64,000 bases of DNA, taken from Alteromonas lipotrueae (GTDB lineage Bacteria; Pseudomonadota; Gammaproteobacteria; Enterobacterales; Alteromonadaceae). The notes beneath the pieces were generated by a model. It was given only the letters and a program-made list of their open reading frames with translations, had not been told where the DNA came from and did not search any database. Of this stretch, positions 1 through 8,308 are shown piece by piece (positions within the stretch are counted from its first letter, which is position 1; each line of letters opens with the position of its first letter). A program made the translations under genes and the position numbers. The stretch lies in assembly GCF_019249215.1 (NCBI RefSeq), contig NZ_JAESDI010000002.1, positions 310,001 through 374,000 of the forward strand. The letters run 5' to 3'.

Positions 1-150
1 GCTATTCAGTTCCCCGACGACCCAAATATACTAATTGATTGGCTCAAAAAAGGTGACTTGCAAGATACACAAAGCCTATGTGATTCATTGTGGAAAGAGG
101 TTCACTACGGTGATAAAACACAAGAACGCTTATTGTCTCTTGCATTTTAA
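1..150 (+). CDS. C-terminal end of an unidentified protein (5' partial)
   Basis: Frame 1 is open from the first base and ends with TAA at 148-150, giving the last 49 residues of a protein. The tail is hydrophilic and contains the segment FPDDPNILIDWLKKGDL. I do not recognise the family from this tail. By synteny with E. coli, where cyaA lies near lptM, dapF, xerC, yigB and uvrD, adenylate cyclase is one possibility, but nothing in these residues proves it. It lies just upstream of lptM on the same strand, so the two could be cotranscribed. Confidence 0.6.
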   Translation, partial: AIQFPDDPNILIDWLKKGDLQDTQSLCDSLWKEVHYGDKTQERLLSLAF

Positions 151-201
151 TCACGCAATGCGATGATAACGGCATTTATTGTCGTATTCGCGGGATTTTT
201 C

Positions 202-384
202 GTGCTTAAGAAGTGGGTTTTAATTACATTCGCAGCCATTCTACTCAGTGGTTGTGGCTATAAAGGGGCGCTGTATATTCCACAAGCGCCAGAGCAAACG
301 ACGCCTACTGAAAAGCCAAACGAAACAGCGTCTTCACCAAACACGCAAAGCCAACCCGCCTCCACACCAGGAGAATCTCACTAG
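202..384 (+). CDS. lptM: LptM/YifL-type small outer-membrane lipoprotein
   Basis: This small lipoprotein has a short hydrophobic signal ending in a lipobox (LLSGC) followed by GYKGALYIP, which matches the GLKGPLYFP hallmark of E. coli LptM. A proline-, threonine- and serine-rich tail follows. In E. coli, LptM assists assembly of the LptD/LptE lipopolysaccharide translocon at the outer membrane. An ATG at 163 is in frame, but it would add a hydrophobic extension ahead of the charged LKK segment. The GTG at 202 gives the usual short basic-hydrophobic-Cys signal, so I prefer it, although its ribosome site is weak. Its TAG stop overlaps the GTG start of lysA by one base, implying translational coupling. 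The position directly before lysA/dapF agrees with the family. Confidence 0.8.
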   Translation: MLKKWVLITFAAILLSGCGYKGALYIPQAPEQTTPTEKPNETASSPNTQSQPASTPGESH

Positions 385-1634
385 TGGATTTTTTCGCTTA
401 TAAAAACGGCCAGCTTTTCGCTGAAGATGTTGCCGTTGCAGATATTGCTGCACAGTACCAAACCCCTGTATATGTGTATTCACGGGCAACTTTAGAGCGC
501 CATTGGCATGCCTTTAATGATGCTATTGGTGAGCACCCTCACCTTATCTGTTATGCAGTAAAGGCCAATTCAAACTTAGGTGTACTAAGTACATTAGCCA
601 AAATTGGCTCTGGTTTTGACATTGTTTCTGGTGGTGAACTAGCACGTGTTATTGAAGCCGGTGGCGATGCCAGTAAAGTGGTATTTTCGGGTGTAGGTAA
701 AAAAGCAGACGAAATACGCTATGCGTTAGAACAAGGCATTATGTGCTTTAACGTAGAGTCTGAGCCTGAATTGCATCGTATTAACGCGGTAGCAGAATCG
801 CTTGGCAAAAAGGCGCCAATTTCGCTTCGCATCAACCCAGATGTAGATGCCAAAACCCATCCGTACATTTCAACAGGATTAAAAGCAAACAAGTTTGGTA
901 TTGCCCGCGAACGCGCGCTGCAAACCTACGAACTTGCCGCATCACTTCCTCACTTGAATGTAGTAGGTATGGATTGCCACATCGGTTCACAATTAACTGA
1001 AATTGGCCCATTTGTTGATGCACTAGAGCGTTTATTGCTGCTTATCGATGAATTAGCCGAGCGCGGCATAACCATTGATCACTTAGATGTTGGTGGTGGT
1101 TTAGGCGTGACTTATAACGATGAAGAACCACCGCACCCGAAAGCTTACGCTGCGGCGATGGCGGAAAAAATGGTGGGTCGTGAGAACCTTAAGCTCATTT
1201 TAGAGCCTGGCCGCGCTATTGCCGCAAACGCGGGTATTTTAGTCACTGAGGTTGAGTTTATTAAAGAAGGTGAAGAGAAAAGCTTCGCTATTGTTGATGC
1301 AGCTATGAATGACCTGCTTCGACCTGCACTTTACTCTGCATGGCAAAATATCATCCCAGTAAAACAAGAAAGCACTGCCATAGCACGCAATTACGATGTG
1401 GTAGGCCCGGTATGTGAAACCGGTGACTTCATCGGTAAAGACCGAGAACTTGCTATCGAACCAACTGACCTACTAGCAGTACGAAGCGCCGGTGCGTATG
1501 GCTTTGCAATGGCATCAAACTACAATAGCCGCTGCCGTCCAGCAGAGATTATGGTAGATGGTGATGCAACGATTGTGGTACGTGAAAGAGAAATTCTAAA
1601 AGATCTCTGGAAAGGTGAGCACAAACTTACGTAA
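384..1634 (+). CDS. lysA: Diaminopimelate decarboxylase
   Basis: This PLP-dependent fold-III enzyme decarboxylates meso-diaminopimelate to L-lysine, the last step of lysine synthesis in the cytoplasm. Visible marks are YAVKANSN with the PLP lysine at about residue 60, HIGSQ around 200, the glycine-rich DVGGGLG phosphate loop, EPGR, and the VCETGD active-site segment near the C-terminus. The length of 416 residues is normal. The start is GTG at 384, overlapping the lptM stop. dapF, which makes the substrate meso-DAP, follows 35 bases later, so lptM-lysA-dapF look like one transcription unit. Confidence 0.97.
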   Translation: MDFFAYKNGQLFAEDVAVADIAAQYQTPVYVYSRATLERHWHAFNDAIGEHPHLICYAVKANSNLGVLSTLAKIGSGFDIVSGGELARVIEAGGDASKVVFSGVGKKADEIRYALEQGIMCFNVESEPELHRINAVAESLGKKAPISLRINPDVDAKTHPYISTGLKANKFGIARERALQTYELAASLPHLNVVGMDCHIGSQLTEIGPFVDALERLLLLIDELAERGITIDHLDVGGGLGVTYNDEEPPHPKAYAAAMAEKMVGRENLKLILEPGRAIAANAGILVTEVEFIKEGEEKSFAIVDAAMNDLLRPALYSAWQNIIPVKQESTAIARNYDVVGPVCETGDFIGKDRELAIEPTDLLAVRSAGAYGFAMASNYNSRCRPAEIMVDGDATIVVREREILKDLWKGEHKLT

Positions 1635-1669
1635 ACTAGGGTTAAACTCATAATAAAGATGCGCGGTTA

Positions 1670-2500
1670 ATGCAGGTTCAGTTTTCAAAAATGCACGGTC
1701 TGGGAAATGACTTCATGGTGATTGATAATGTCACCCAGAACGTCTTTTTTTCGAAGGACAAAATACAGCAGCTAGCAAATCGAAACTTCGGCATAGGTTT
1801 CGATCAATTGCTTATGGTTGAACCGCCTTACGATCCTGAACAAGATTTTCACTATCGCATTTTTAACGCTGATGGCTCTGAAGTAGAACAATGTGGTAAC
1901 GGTGCTCGTTGCTTTGCACGTTTCGTAAAGCAAAAGGGCTTAATTAACCGCAATAAAATTGTGGTGAGTACCAAAGCCGGAAAAATGGTGTTGTACTTAG
2001 AGAAAGACGGCCAAGTTACCGTGAATATGGGCAAGCCCGAATTCGAGCCGGCTAAAATTCCACTGAAAGCGAACAAGCAAGAAAATACCTATATATTACG
2101 CGTAAACGATAAAACCCTGTTTTACGGTGCCGTATCTATGGGTAACCCGCATTGCGTAATGGAAGTGGAAGATGTAGATACCGCTCCCGTTAAAGAAATA
2201 GGCCCCCTCGTTGAACGCAACGAACGGTTTCCAGAGGGCGTGAATGTGGGCTTTATGCAAATTATTAATGAATCACACATTCGATTGCGCGTATTCGAAC
2301 GTGGCTCGGGTGAAACCTTGGCATGTGGCAGTGGTGCATGCGCAGCAGTTGCAATCGGTCAGATTCAAGGTAAATTAAGCAAAGATGTTCGGGTAGATTT
2401 GCCCGGAGGCAGTTTACGGATCCGTTGGCCAGGCCCAGATAATGTATTGAAAATGACAGGGCCCGCCGACCATGTGTACGACGGACATATAAATTTATGA
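1670..2500 (+). CDS. dapF: Diaminopimelate epimerase
   Basis: DapF converts LL- to meso-diaminopimelate without a cofactor. It supplies lysA upstream and peptidoglycan synthesis. The two catalytic cysteines are visible: Cys75 in EQCGNGARC and Cys219 in [17 protein letters not shown] is also characteristic. The length of 276 residues matches the family. The stop overlaps the next start as ATGA at 2497-2500, so the DUF484 gene is translationally coupled. Confidence 0.97.
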   Translation: MQVQFSKMHGLGNDFMVIDNVTQNVFFSKDKIQQLANRNFGIGFDQLLMVEPPYDPEQDFHYRIFNADGSEVEQCGNGARCFARFVKQKGLINRNKIVVSTKAGKMVLYLEKDGQVTVNMGKPEFEPAKIPLKANKQENTYILRVNDKTLFYGAVSMGNPHCVMEVEDVDTAPVKEIGPLVERNERFPEGVNVGFMQIINESHIRLRVFERGSGETLACGSGACAAVAIGQIQGKLSKDVRVDLPGGSLRIRWPGPDNVLKMTGPADHVYDGHINL

Positions 2501-3192
2501 GTGAATTATCAGGACAAGCTAGCGCATCGTCGGTAGTAGAAGTGTTTTCTGGCGACAGCGATGTTTCCTCAGAACAGGTTCGCGCTTTTTTGTTAGAAAA
2601 CCCTGATTTTTTTGCTCAACACCCCGAACTACTCGAAAAGCTCAAAATTCCTCATTCGCATAAAGGCAGCGTCTCGCTGGTTGAGATTCAAAGTGAGCAA
2701 TTGCGCAAAAAAGTTCGCCAATTGAATTATAAACTTACGCAACTGGTGAGTATTGCCAAGCAAAACGAAAAAATTTACCGCGTGTACACCGACTTAAACG
2801 TGCAGTTGCTGCGTTGCGAAAGTGTGGCAGAAGTACAGTTCACCCTTGAAGATGTGTTGCAAGAACGTTTGCAGCTATCTTCTGCGGTGATAAAAAGCTT
2901 CAAAGGCCCTCACGCTATTCCTGAGTTACAACGCAGGCTATTTACCGAAAAACGCTTTAAAACGTCGAACTTCTTTTTCGGACGATTATCGCAGCACGAA
3001 CGCCAGTTATTGTTCGGAGATAGCAGCGCAGAATCTGTTGCCCTAATGCTATTAGGCGACAACCAAGATATTGGTATTTTGGGTATTAGCAGCAGTGACG
3101 CAAGCCATTTTACCCCTGATATGGACACCTTGTTGCTACAACAGCTACAGCAAGTGCTTAATATTATTTTGCCTGAGATGATGGGGTACTAG
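2497..3192 (+). CDS. DUF484 family protein (GAF-like)
   Basis: This 231-residue cytoplasmic protein carries the DUF484 signature near its N-terminus ([19 protein letters not shown]), a short coiled segment at about 65-110, and a GAF-like C-terminal half. DUF484 is conserved between dapF and xerC in many gammaproteobacteria. Its function is not established. It overlaps dapF by four bases and precedes xerC by five, so it belongs to the same operon. Confidence 0.9.
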   Translation: MSELSGQASASSVVEVFSGDSDVSSEQVRAFLLENPDFFAQHPELLEKLKIPHSHKGSVSLVEIQSEQLRKKVRQLNYKLTQLVSIAKQNEKIYRVYTDLNVQLLRCESVAEVQFTLEDVLQERLQLSSAVIKSFKGPHAIPELQRRLFTEKRFKTSNFFFGRLSQHERQLLFGDSSAESVALMLLGDNQDIGILGISSSDASHFTPDMDTLLLQQLQQVLNIILPEMMGY

Positions 3193-3197
3193 TTTTC

Positions 3198-4121
3198 GTG
3201 ACAACGGAAACCGTACTTAGCGAACCTTGCCACCTTTGGCTTGAAAAGTTTTTACTCCACCTACAAGTTGAACGCGGTTTATCGCCGCTTACCATCAGTA
3301 ACTATCGCAGACAACTTACCAGCATTGCCATTACTTTAGGGCTTTACGAGTGGTCGGGTATGACACCCTCTGATGTGAAACGCGTAATGGCAGCAGCAAA
3401 AATGGACGGGCATAAACCCCGTAGCATAGCATTGCGGTTGTCAGCTCTTCGTACCTTTTGCCAATACCTTATTGATAACGAACAGCTTTTCAGCAACCCC
3501 GTGGAAGGTATTCAAGCCCCAAAACAAGGTAAGCCATTACCTAAACAGCTTAGCGTTGATGAAATGCAGCAGTTGTTGGCGAATGAACAAGCCGCCAGCG
3601 GCGATACCGATGAAGGCATTATTTGTCGCGACGTCGCCATGTTTGAATTGCTCTACGGCTGCGGACTTCGACTAAGTGAACTAACCGGCCTAAATTTAAG
3701 CGACTACCCAAAAGACGGCACCATTAAAGTGACCGGTAAGGGCAGTAAACAACGTATTTTGCCCCTTGGCCGACAAGCGCAAAAGGCGCTGAATGCTTGG
3801 CTTAACGTGCGCCCCGGATACGCTTCACCCTATGAACCCGCTATTTTTGTAAGCAAGCGCAAAACGCGCATTTCAAATCGCCAAGTCGCAAATCGGCTTA
3901 ACCAAATGGCAGAATTACAAAGCCTTAATCAGAAAGTAAGCCCGCATAAACTGCGCCATTCTTTTGCTACGCACGTATTAGAGTCGAGCGGCGATTTACG
4001 TGCGGTGCAAGAATTATTAGGCCATGCCAATCTATCTACCACGCAAGTGTATACCCATTTAGATTTTCAGCATTTAGCCAAGGTTTATGATGCCGCGCAC
4101 CCTAGAGCACACAAAAAATAA
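3198..4121 (+). CDS. xerC: Tyrosine recombinase XerC
   Basis: XerC acts with XerD at dif sites to resolve chromosome dimers at cell division. An N-terminal SAM-like core-binding domain covers roughly residues 10-100. The catalytic domain has the complete pentad plus nucleophile: Arg158 (GLRLSEL), Lys181 (GKGSKQR), His250 and Arg253 (HKLRHSF), His276 (LLGHANLS) and Tyr285. The length of 307 residues and the position after dapF and DUF484 are those of chromosomal XerC rather than a mobile integrase. The start is GTG at 3198. Confidence 0.96.
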   Translation: MTTETVLSEPCHLWLEKFLLHLQVERGLSPLTISNYRRQLTSIAITLGLYEWSGMTPSDVKRVMAAAKMDGHKPRSIALRLSALRTFCQYLIDNEQLFSNPVEGIQAPKQGKPLPKQLSVDEMQQLLANEQAASGDTDEGIICRDVAMFELLYGCGLRLSELTGLNLSDYPKDGTIKVTGKGSKQRILPLGRQAQKALNAWLNVRPGYASPYEPAIFVSKRKTRISNRQVANRLNQMAELQSLNQKVSPHKLRHSFATHVLESSGDLRAVQELLGHANLSTTQVYTHLDFQHLAKVYDAAHPRAHKK

Positions 4122-4151
4122 TCCTCTTTTGAAAATAGGCCTTTAACTATT

Positions 4152-4874
4152 ATGCAGTTCTTCAGAGCCATTAATTCCGTGAAGGCAATGACCTTCGATC
4201 TTGATGATACCTTATACAATAACGAACCTATTATTCGCCAAGCAGAAGCAGCATTGAATACGCATTTAAAGCAATATCACCCTAAAGCTGCTGCCTTGCC
4301 GTCCGCTCACTGGCAACAACTAAAGCGCGACGCAATTACAGCGAATCCTACCTATTCATCTGATATGGGAAAGCTTCGCTTAGCGGTGTTAAATGCAGCA
4401 TTGATACATGATATTCCATCCCAAGATACCCACACGTTAGATGCCGCCGTGCAAGCCTGTTTCGACTGTTTTTACCGTGCGAGAAGCGAGTTTGATTTGA
4501 CTGATGATGTGCATAAAACTTTATCGATTTTAAGTGAGAATATAACACTGGTAGGTATTACTAACGGCAATGTAAACGCTGACCAAATAGGTATTACGCC
4601 CTATTTCGATACCATTTTACATGCCAGCACTAGCCGACCTATGAAACCTTCACGGGCTATGTTTGATGAAGCAGCAAGCGTTATAGGAGAAGCGCCCAGA
4701 CATATACTGCACGTGGGCGATAACATTATTAAAGATGTGTATGGGGCGATAAATGCGGGGTTTCAGTCTGCTTGGTTTGCATGCAACCGAGAAATGCATT
4801 TACCCCGTGAGAGAGCATCGGTACTCCCTCACGTGGCATTAGATTCGTTAGACGAGTTAGCTTACTTCTTATAA
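4152..4874 (+). CDS. yigB: HAD phosphatase YigB
   Basis: This haloacid-dehalogenase-type phosphatase has motif I FDLDDTLYNN (nucleophile Asp at about residue 16), ITNGN as motif II, and a C-terminal HVGDNIIKDV acidic motif. The N-terminus closely resembles E. coli YigB, which dephosphorylates a riboflavin pathway intermediate and FMN in vitro. Its place between xerC and uvrD is the same as in E. coli, although here cysE intervenes before uvrD. The length of 240 residues is normal. Its 3' end faces cysE across a 15-bp repeat array. Confidence 0.87.
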   Translation: MQFFRAINSVKAMTFDLDDTLYNNEPIIRQAEAALNTHLKQYHPKAAALPSAHWQQLKRDAITANPTYSSDMGKLRLAVLNAALIHDIPSQDTHTLDAAVQACFDCFYRARSEFDLTDDVHKTLSILSENITLVGITNGNVNADQIGITPYFDTILHASTSRPMKPSRAMFDEAASVIGEAPRHILHVGDNIIKDVYGAINAGFQSAWFACNREMHLPRERASVLPHVALDSLDELAYFL

Positions 4875-4892
4875 GTAAATCAGTAAGTAGCG

Positions 4893-4952
4893 CTTGCTCT
4901 TAAGGTACTGGCGCTTAAGGTACTTGCTCTTAAGGTATCACTACTTAAGGCT
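4893..4952. repeat. 15-bp tandem repeat array, about four units
   Basis: Units at 4893-4907 and 4923-4937 are identical (CTTGCTCTTAAGGTA). The unit at 4908-4922 differs mainly at its 5' end (CTGGCGCTTAAGGTA), and 4938-4952 is a degenerate fourth copy. The last copy includes the stop codon of cysE on the minus strand. The array fills the junction between the convergent yigB and cysE genes. Confidence 0.85.
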
Positions 4953-5763
4953 TTTGCGAATAAGGCTGATTGTCTTCTAACACGTTTTGGCGCATAGAAT
5001 CGCAAGGACGCTGGCATACCGGGCGGCCCACCACTTTAGCCGGCACACCGACTACCGTAACGTGCGGCGGAACATTGTTTAACACAACACTACCCGCCCC
5101 CACTTTAGACCCTTCGCCAATTTCGATATTGCCAAGAATTTTAGCTCCCGCACCAACCAACACGCCTTGGCGAATTTTAGGGTGACGGTCACCCGACTCG
5201 TTACCGGTTCCGCCAAGCGTGACGCTTTGTAAAATAGAGACATTGTCTTCAATAACCGCTGTTTCACCTACGACAATACCGGTGGCGTGATCGAACATCA
5301 CCCCTTTACCTATTTTCGCTGCAGGGTGAATATCTACGCCAAAGGTAGCCGAGTTTCGGCTTTGTAAGAACAAAGCAAGTTGATGTCTACCATGCAACCA
5401 CAAGTAATGCGCCATACGGTGAACTTGTACTGCATGAAAGCCTTTGAAATGCAAAAGTGGCACTAAGAAGTCATCTACTGCGGCGTCTCGCGCACGAATT
5501 GCATTAATATCTGCCATAGCCGACTCACTAATCGACGGCTCTAACAAGTAGGCCTCATCGAACACTTCACGAATGGCAATAGCAGGCATCACTTCATCAG
5601 CCATTTTGCTTGATAGAATAAAACTTAACGACGACTCAAAATTATGATGAGCTGAAATACAGGCATGAACATAGCTAGCTAATAGCGGCTCACTTTTTGC
5701 CACAGTTTGCGCTTCTTTTTTTAACGATAACCAAAAGTCAGTCGATGGAGAGAGTGCGTGCAT
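4945..5763 (-). CDS. cysE: Serine O-acetyltransferase
   Basis: CysE transfers acetyl from acetyl-CoA to serine, the committed step of cysteine synthesis. The 272-residue length is almost the same as E. coli CysE. An N-terminal helical domain occupies roughly 1-130. A left-handed beta-helix of hexapeptide repeats follows, including DIHPAAKIGKGVMFDHATG and VVGETAVI, and ends in a flexible tail. The tail differs from the usual C-terminal Ile peptide involved in CysK binding, since it ends QPYSQKP, so the interaction with cysteine synthase may be altered. The gene is transcribed alone, convergent with yigB. Confidence 0.95.
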   Translation of the reverse strand: MHALSPSTDFWLSLKKEAQTVAKSEPLLASYVHACISAHHNFESSLSFILSSKMADEVMPAIAIREVFDEAYLLEPSISESAMADINAIRARDAAVDDFLVPLLHFKGFHAVQVHRMAHYLWLHGRHQLALFLQSRNSATFGVDIHPAAKIGKGVMFDHATGIVVGETAVIEDNVSILQSVTLGGTGNESGDRHPKIRQGVLVGAGAKILGNIEIGEGSKVGAGSVVLNNVPPHVTVVGVPAKVVGRPVCQRPCDSMRQNVLEDNQPYSQKP

Positions 5764-6030
5764 GAGGCAGTTCCTGTAAAAGTAAAGTTCAAACCCCGCT
5801 TAACTGCGGGTAAATGGCACAAAACGCTAAAGGCCTAGATTGCAATAGGCAACATAATGGCTCGAAGTGTACATGAGCCATCATAAAAACAACACCTACA
5901 GACTACGCTTCAAGCGTGAAAATTGTTCAACTTATCGATAACCCGCTCGTGAATACGGCCGGTATCACCTTAACAGGGCTAAATTCATCGTAAAAGTTAC
6001 CCACTAGCCGCTCAGCTTCATCAAACAAGC

Positions 6031-6046
6031 CTGTATAAATTCACAG
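6031..6046 (+). promoter_or_regulatory. LexA (SOS) box upstream of uvrD
   Basis: CTGTATAAATTCACAG is an exact CTGT-N8-ACAG LexA operator with an AT-rich core, 54 bases before the uvrD start. An extended -10 element (TGGCATAAT, 6052-6060) lies just downstream, so bound LexA would overlap the promoter. E. coli uvrD is also an SOS gene, which supports the reading. Confidence 0.87.
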
Positions 6047-6051
6047 TCAGC

Positions 6052-6060
6052 TGGCATAAT
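6052..6060 (+). promoter_or_regulatory. Extended -10 promoter element of uvrD
   Basis: TGG-CATAAT fits an extended -10 hexamer about 40 bases before the ATG. The corresponding -35 position falls inside the LexA box and is weak (TGTATA), which suits a LexA-repressed extended -10 promoter. Confidence 0.55.
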
Positions 6061-6100
6061 GTTGCAGCATTGAAACTAGACAAATTAGGTTGACCATATT

Positions 6101-8272
6101 ATGGATGTATCCCGACTGCTTGACGAGCTTAACGACAAACAACGTGAAGCGGTAGCAGCCCCTCTTTCTAACGCCCTCATATTAGCTGGCGCGGGAAGTG
6201 GTAAAACACGGGTATTGGTACATCGTATAGCATGGCTGATGGAAGTGGAAAACATTGCCCCTTTTTCCATACTAGCCGTAACCTTTACTAACAAAGCCGC
6301 GAAAGAAATGCGTGGCCGAATAGAATCGTTAATGGGCCGCGGTCTGAATAATATGTGGATTGGTACTTTCCACGGATTAGCCCACAGGTTGCTTCGTGCC
6401 CACCATGCAGAAGCTAATTTGCCTGAAAATTTCCAAATTCTTGATTCAGACGACCAATACCGTTTGATCAAACGTATCTTAAAAGCCATGAATTTAGACG
6501 AAAAGCACTGGGTGCCCCGTCAAATTCAGTGGTATATCAACGGCAATAAAGACGAAGGCCTACGCCCTCAACATATTGAAACCCACAACGACCAAACCCA
6601 GCAAAAAATGCGTGAAATTTACGCCGCGTATCAAGACGCGTGCGACCGCTCAGGGCTTGTGGATTTTGCCGAGCTGTTATTACGTGCTCACGAACTTTGG
6701 GCTAAAAACCCAGAAGTACTCGCCAATTACCAACGACGCTTCCGCGCTGTCTTAGTTGACGAATTCCAAGATACCAACAACATCCAATACGCGTGGCTAC
6801 GCATGCTGTGTAGCGGCAATCAAAACAATATTATGATTGTGGGCGATGACGACCAATCTATTTACGGCTGGCGTGGTGCGAACGTTGATAATATTCAGCA
6901 TTTCTTAAAAGACTTCAATAACCCCACAACGATACGATTAGAACAAAACTACCGTTCTACGGGCACCATCTTGAAAGCCGCCAATACGGTTATTGATAAC
7001 AACACAGGGCGGTTAGGTAAAGAGCTTTGGACAGATGGCAACGATGGCGAGCCCATTTCTGTTTATGCGGGGTTTAATGAGTTAGATGAAGCCCGCTTTA
7101 TTGTGTCGAAAATTAAAGACTGGTTGAACCAAGGCAATGCGTTAAAAGACACCGCCATTTTATATCGCAATAACGCTCAGTCACGGGTATTAGAAGAAGC
7201 CTTACTTCACCAAGGGACACCGTACCGCATTTATGGTGGTCTTCGATTCTTCGAACGCCAAGAAATTAAAGATGCACTTGGCTACCTTCGCATGATGAAT
7301 CATCCTCATGACGATGCCGCCTTTGAACGTGTGGTGAACACGCCAACTCGCGGTATGGGTGAGAAGACCCTCTCACAAGTACGAGAAGCTGCCAGAGCAC
7401 ATAACTGCTCAATGTGGCAGGCTAGCCAACTACTCATTAATGAAAATGCGCTAAAAGGCCGTGCTCTTAACGCCCTTCAAAGTTTTGTGCTGTTAGTTAC
7501 CGAGCTTGAACAAGCTACCGTAGACGAGCCATTAGAAAAACACGCCGATGTGGCAATTAGGCAGTCAGGCTTGTACGCCATGTATCAGGCCGAACGTGGC
7601 GAGAAAGCCCAAGCGCGCCTAGAAAACTTAGAAGAATTAGTTACGGCTTGTAAGCAATTTACCGTACCCGACGAAGCAGAAGAAATGACGCCACTTTCTG
7701 CCTTTCTTGCTCATGCCTCGTTAGAAGCGGGCGAAACCCAGGCAGGTACAGACCAAGATGCCGTGCAGATGATGACAATTCACACCGCAAAGGGGCTCGA
7801 ATTCCCTATGGTGTTTATGGCCGGTGTTGAAGAAGGCATGTTTCCAAGCCAGATGACCAATGATGAACCTGGCAGAATGGAAGAGGAACGTCGCCTGTGT
7901 TACGTGGGCATGACCCGCGCGATGGAGAAACTGTATATTACCTACGCGGAAAGCCGTCGTTTATATGGGCAAGACAAATATCACACGGCATCTCGCTTTA
8001 TTCGTGAAATTCCTGCTGATTGTGTTGAAGAAGTAAGGCTCAAGTCTACGATTTCTCGACCGATACATAATCGATTCAGCCAAGCGACCTCACATGCCTC
8101 TTTTGAAGAAACTGGCTTTCAGTTGGGCCAAAAAGTGGCTCATCGCAAGTTCGGTGAAGGAATAGTATTAAACTACGAGGGCAGTGGTGAACACGCTAGG
8201 GTACAAGTTAATTTTGACGAATTTGGTACAAAATGGCTCGTTCTCGCCTATGCTAAATTGGAAAAAGCATAG
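6101..8272 (+). CDS. uvrD: DNA helicase II (UvrD)
   Basis: UvrD is a 3'-5' superfamily 1 helicase acting in nucleotide-excision and mismatch repair. The Walker A motif AGAGSGKT lies at about residues 29-36. The Walker B segment is VDEFQDTN, motif III includes GDDDQSIYGWRGA, motif IV is QNYRST, and motif VI is YVGMTRA. The C-terminus has the Tudor-like RNA-polymerase-interacting fold (HRKFGEGIV). The length of 723 residues is typical. The perfect LexA box upstream predicts induction by DNA damage. Confidence 0.97.
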   Translation: MDVSRLLDELNDKQREAVAAPLSNALILAGAGSGKTRVLVHRIAWLMEVENIAPFSILAVTFTNKAAKEMRGRIESLMGRGLNNMWIGTFHGLAHRLLRAHHAEANLPENFQILDSDDQYRLIKRILKAMNLDEKHWVPRQIQWYINGNKDEGLRPQHIETHNDQTQQKMREIYAAYQDACDRSGLVDFAELLLRAHELWAKNPEVLANYQRRFRAVLVDEFQDTNNIQYAWLRMLCSGNQNNIMIVGDDDQSIYGWRGANVDNIQHFLKDFNNPTTIRLEQNYRSTGTILKAANTVIDNNTGRLGKELWTDGNDGEPISVYAGFNELDEARFIVSKIKDWLNQGNALKDTAILYRNNAQSRVLEEALLHQGTPYRIYGGLRFFERQEIKDALGYLRMMNHPHDDAAFERVVNTPTRGMGEKTLSQVREAARAHNCSMWQASQLLINENALKGRALNALQSFVLLVTELEQATVDEPLEKHADVAIRQSGLYAMYQAERGEKAQARLENLEELVTACKQFTVPDEAEEMTPLSAFLAHASLEAGETQAGTDQDAVQMMTIHTAKGLEFPMVFMAGVEEGMFPSQMTNDEPGRMEEERRLCYVGMTRAMEKLYITYAESRRLYGQDKYHTASRFIREIPADCVEEVRLKSTISRPIHNRFSQATSHASFEETGFQLGQKVAHRKFGEGIVLNYEGSGEHARVQVNFDEFGTKWLVLAYAKLEKA

Positions 8273-8308
8273 TCATCTGGCAAGAAGCCTGAACCCAAGT
8301 AGAAAAAT

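Larger units (their letters stand above)
5764..6100. other. Intergenic region between divergent cysE and uvrD
   Basis: This 337-base region separates two divergently transcribed genes. It contains the LexA operator and promoter of uvrD near its right end. No small ORF with a credible start and no RNA structure stood out in the left two thirds, which must hold the cysE promoter. Confidence 0.6.

Noticed and set aside
3198-4121. Phage or integron integrase
   Set aside because: The tyrosine recombinase lies in the dapF-DUF484-xerC-yigB context with XerC length; no att sites or cargo genes are nearby.
6085-6489. Minus-strand 134-codon ORF at the start of uvrD
   Set aside because: It lies wholly opposite the highly conserved Walker A region of uvrD, has no domain signal and no ribosome site, and is best read as a shadow frame.
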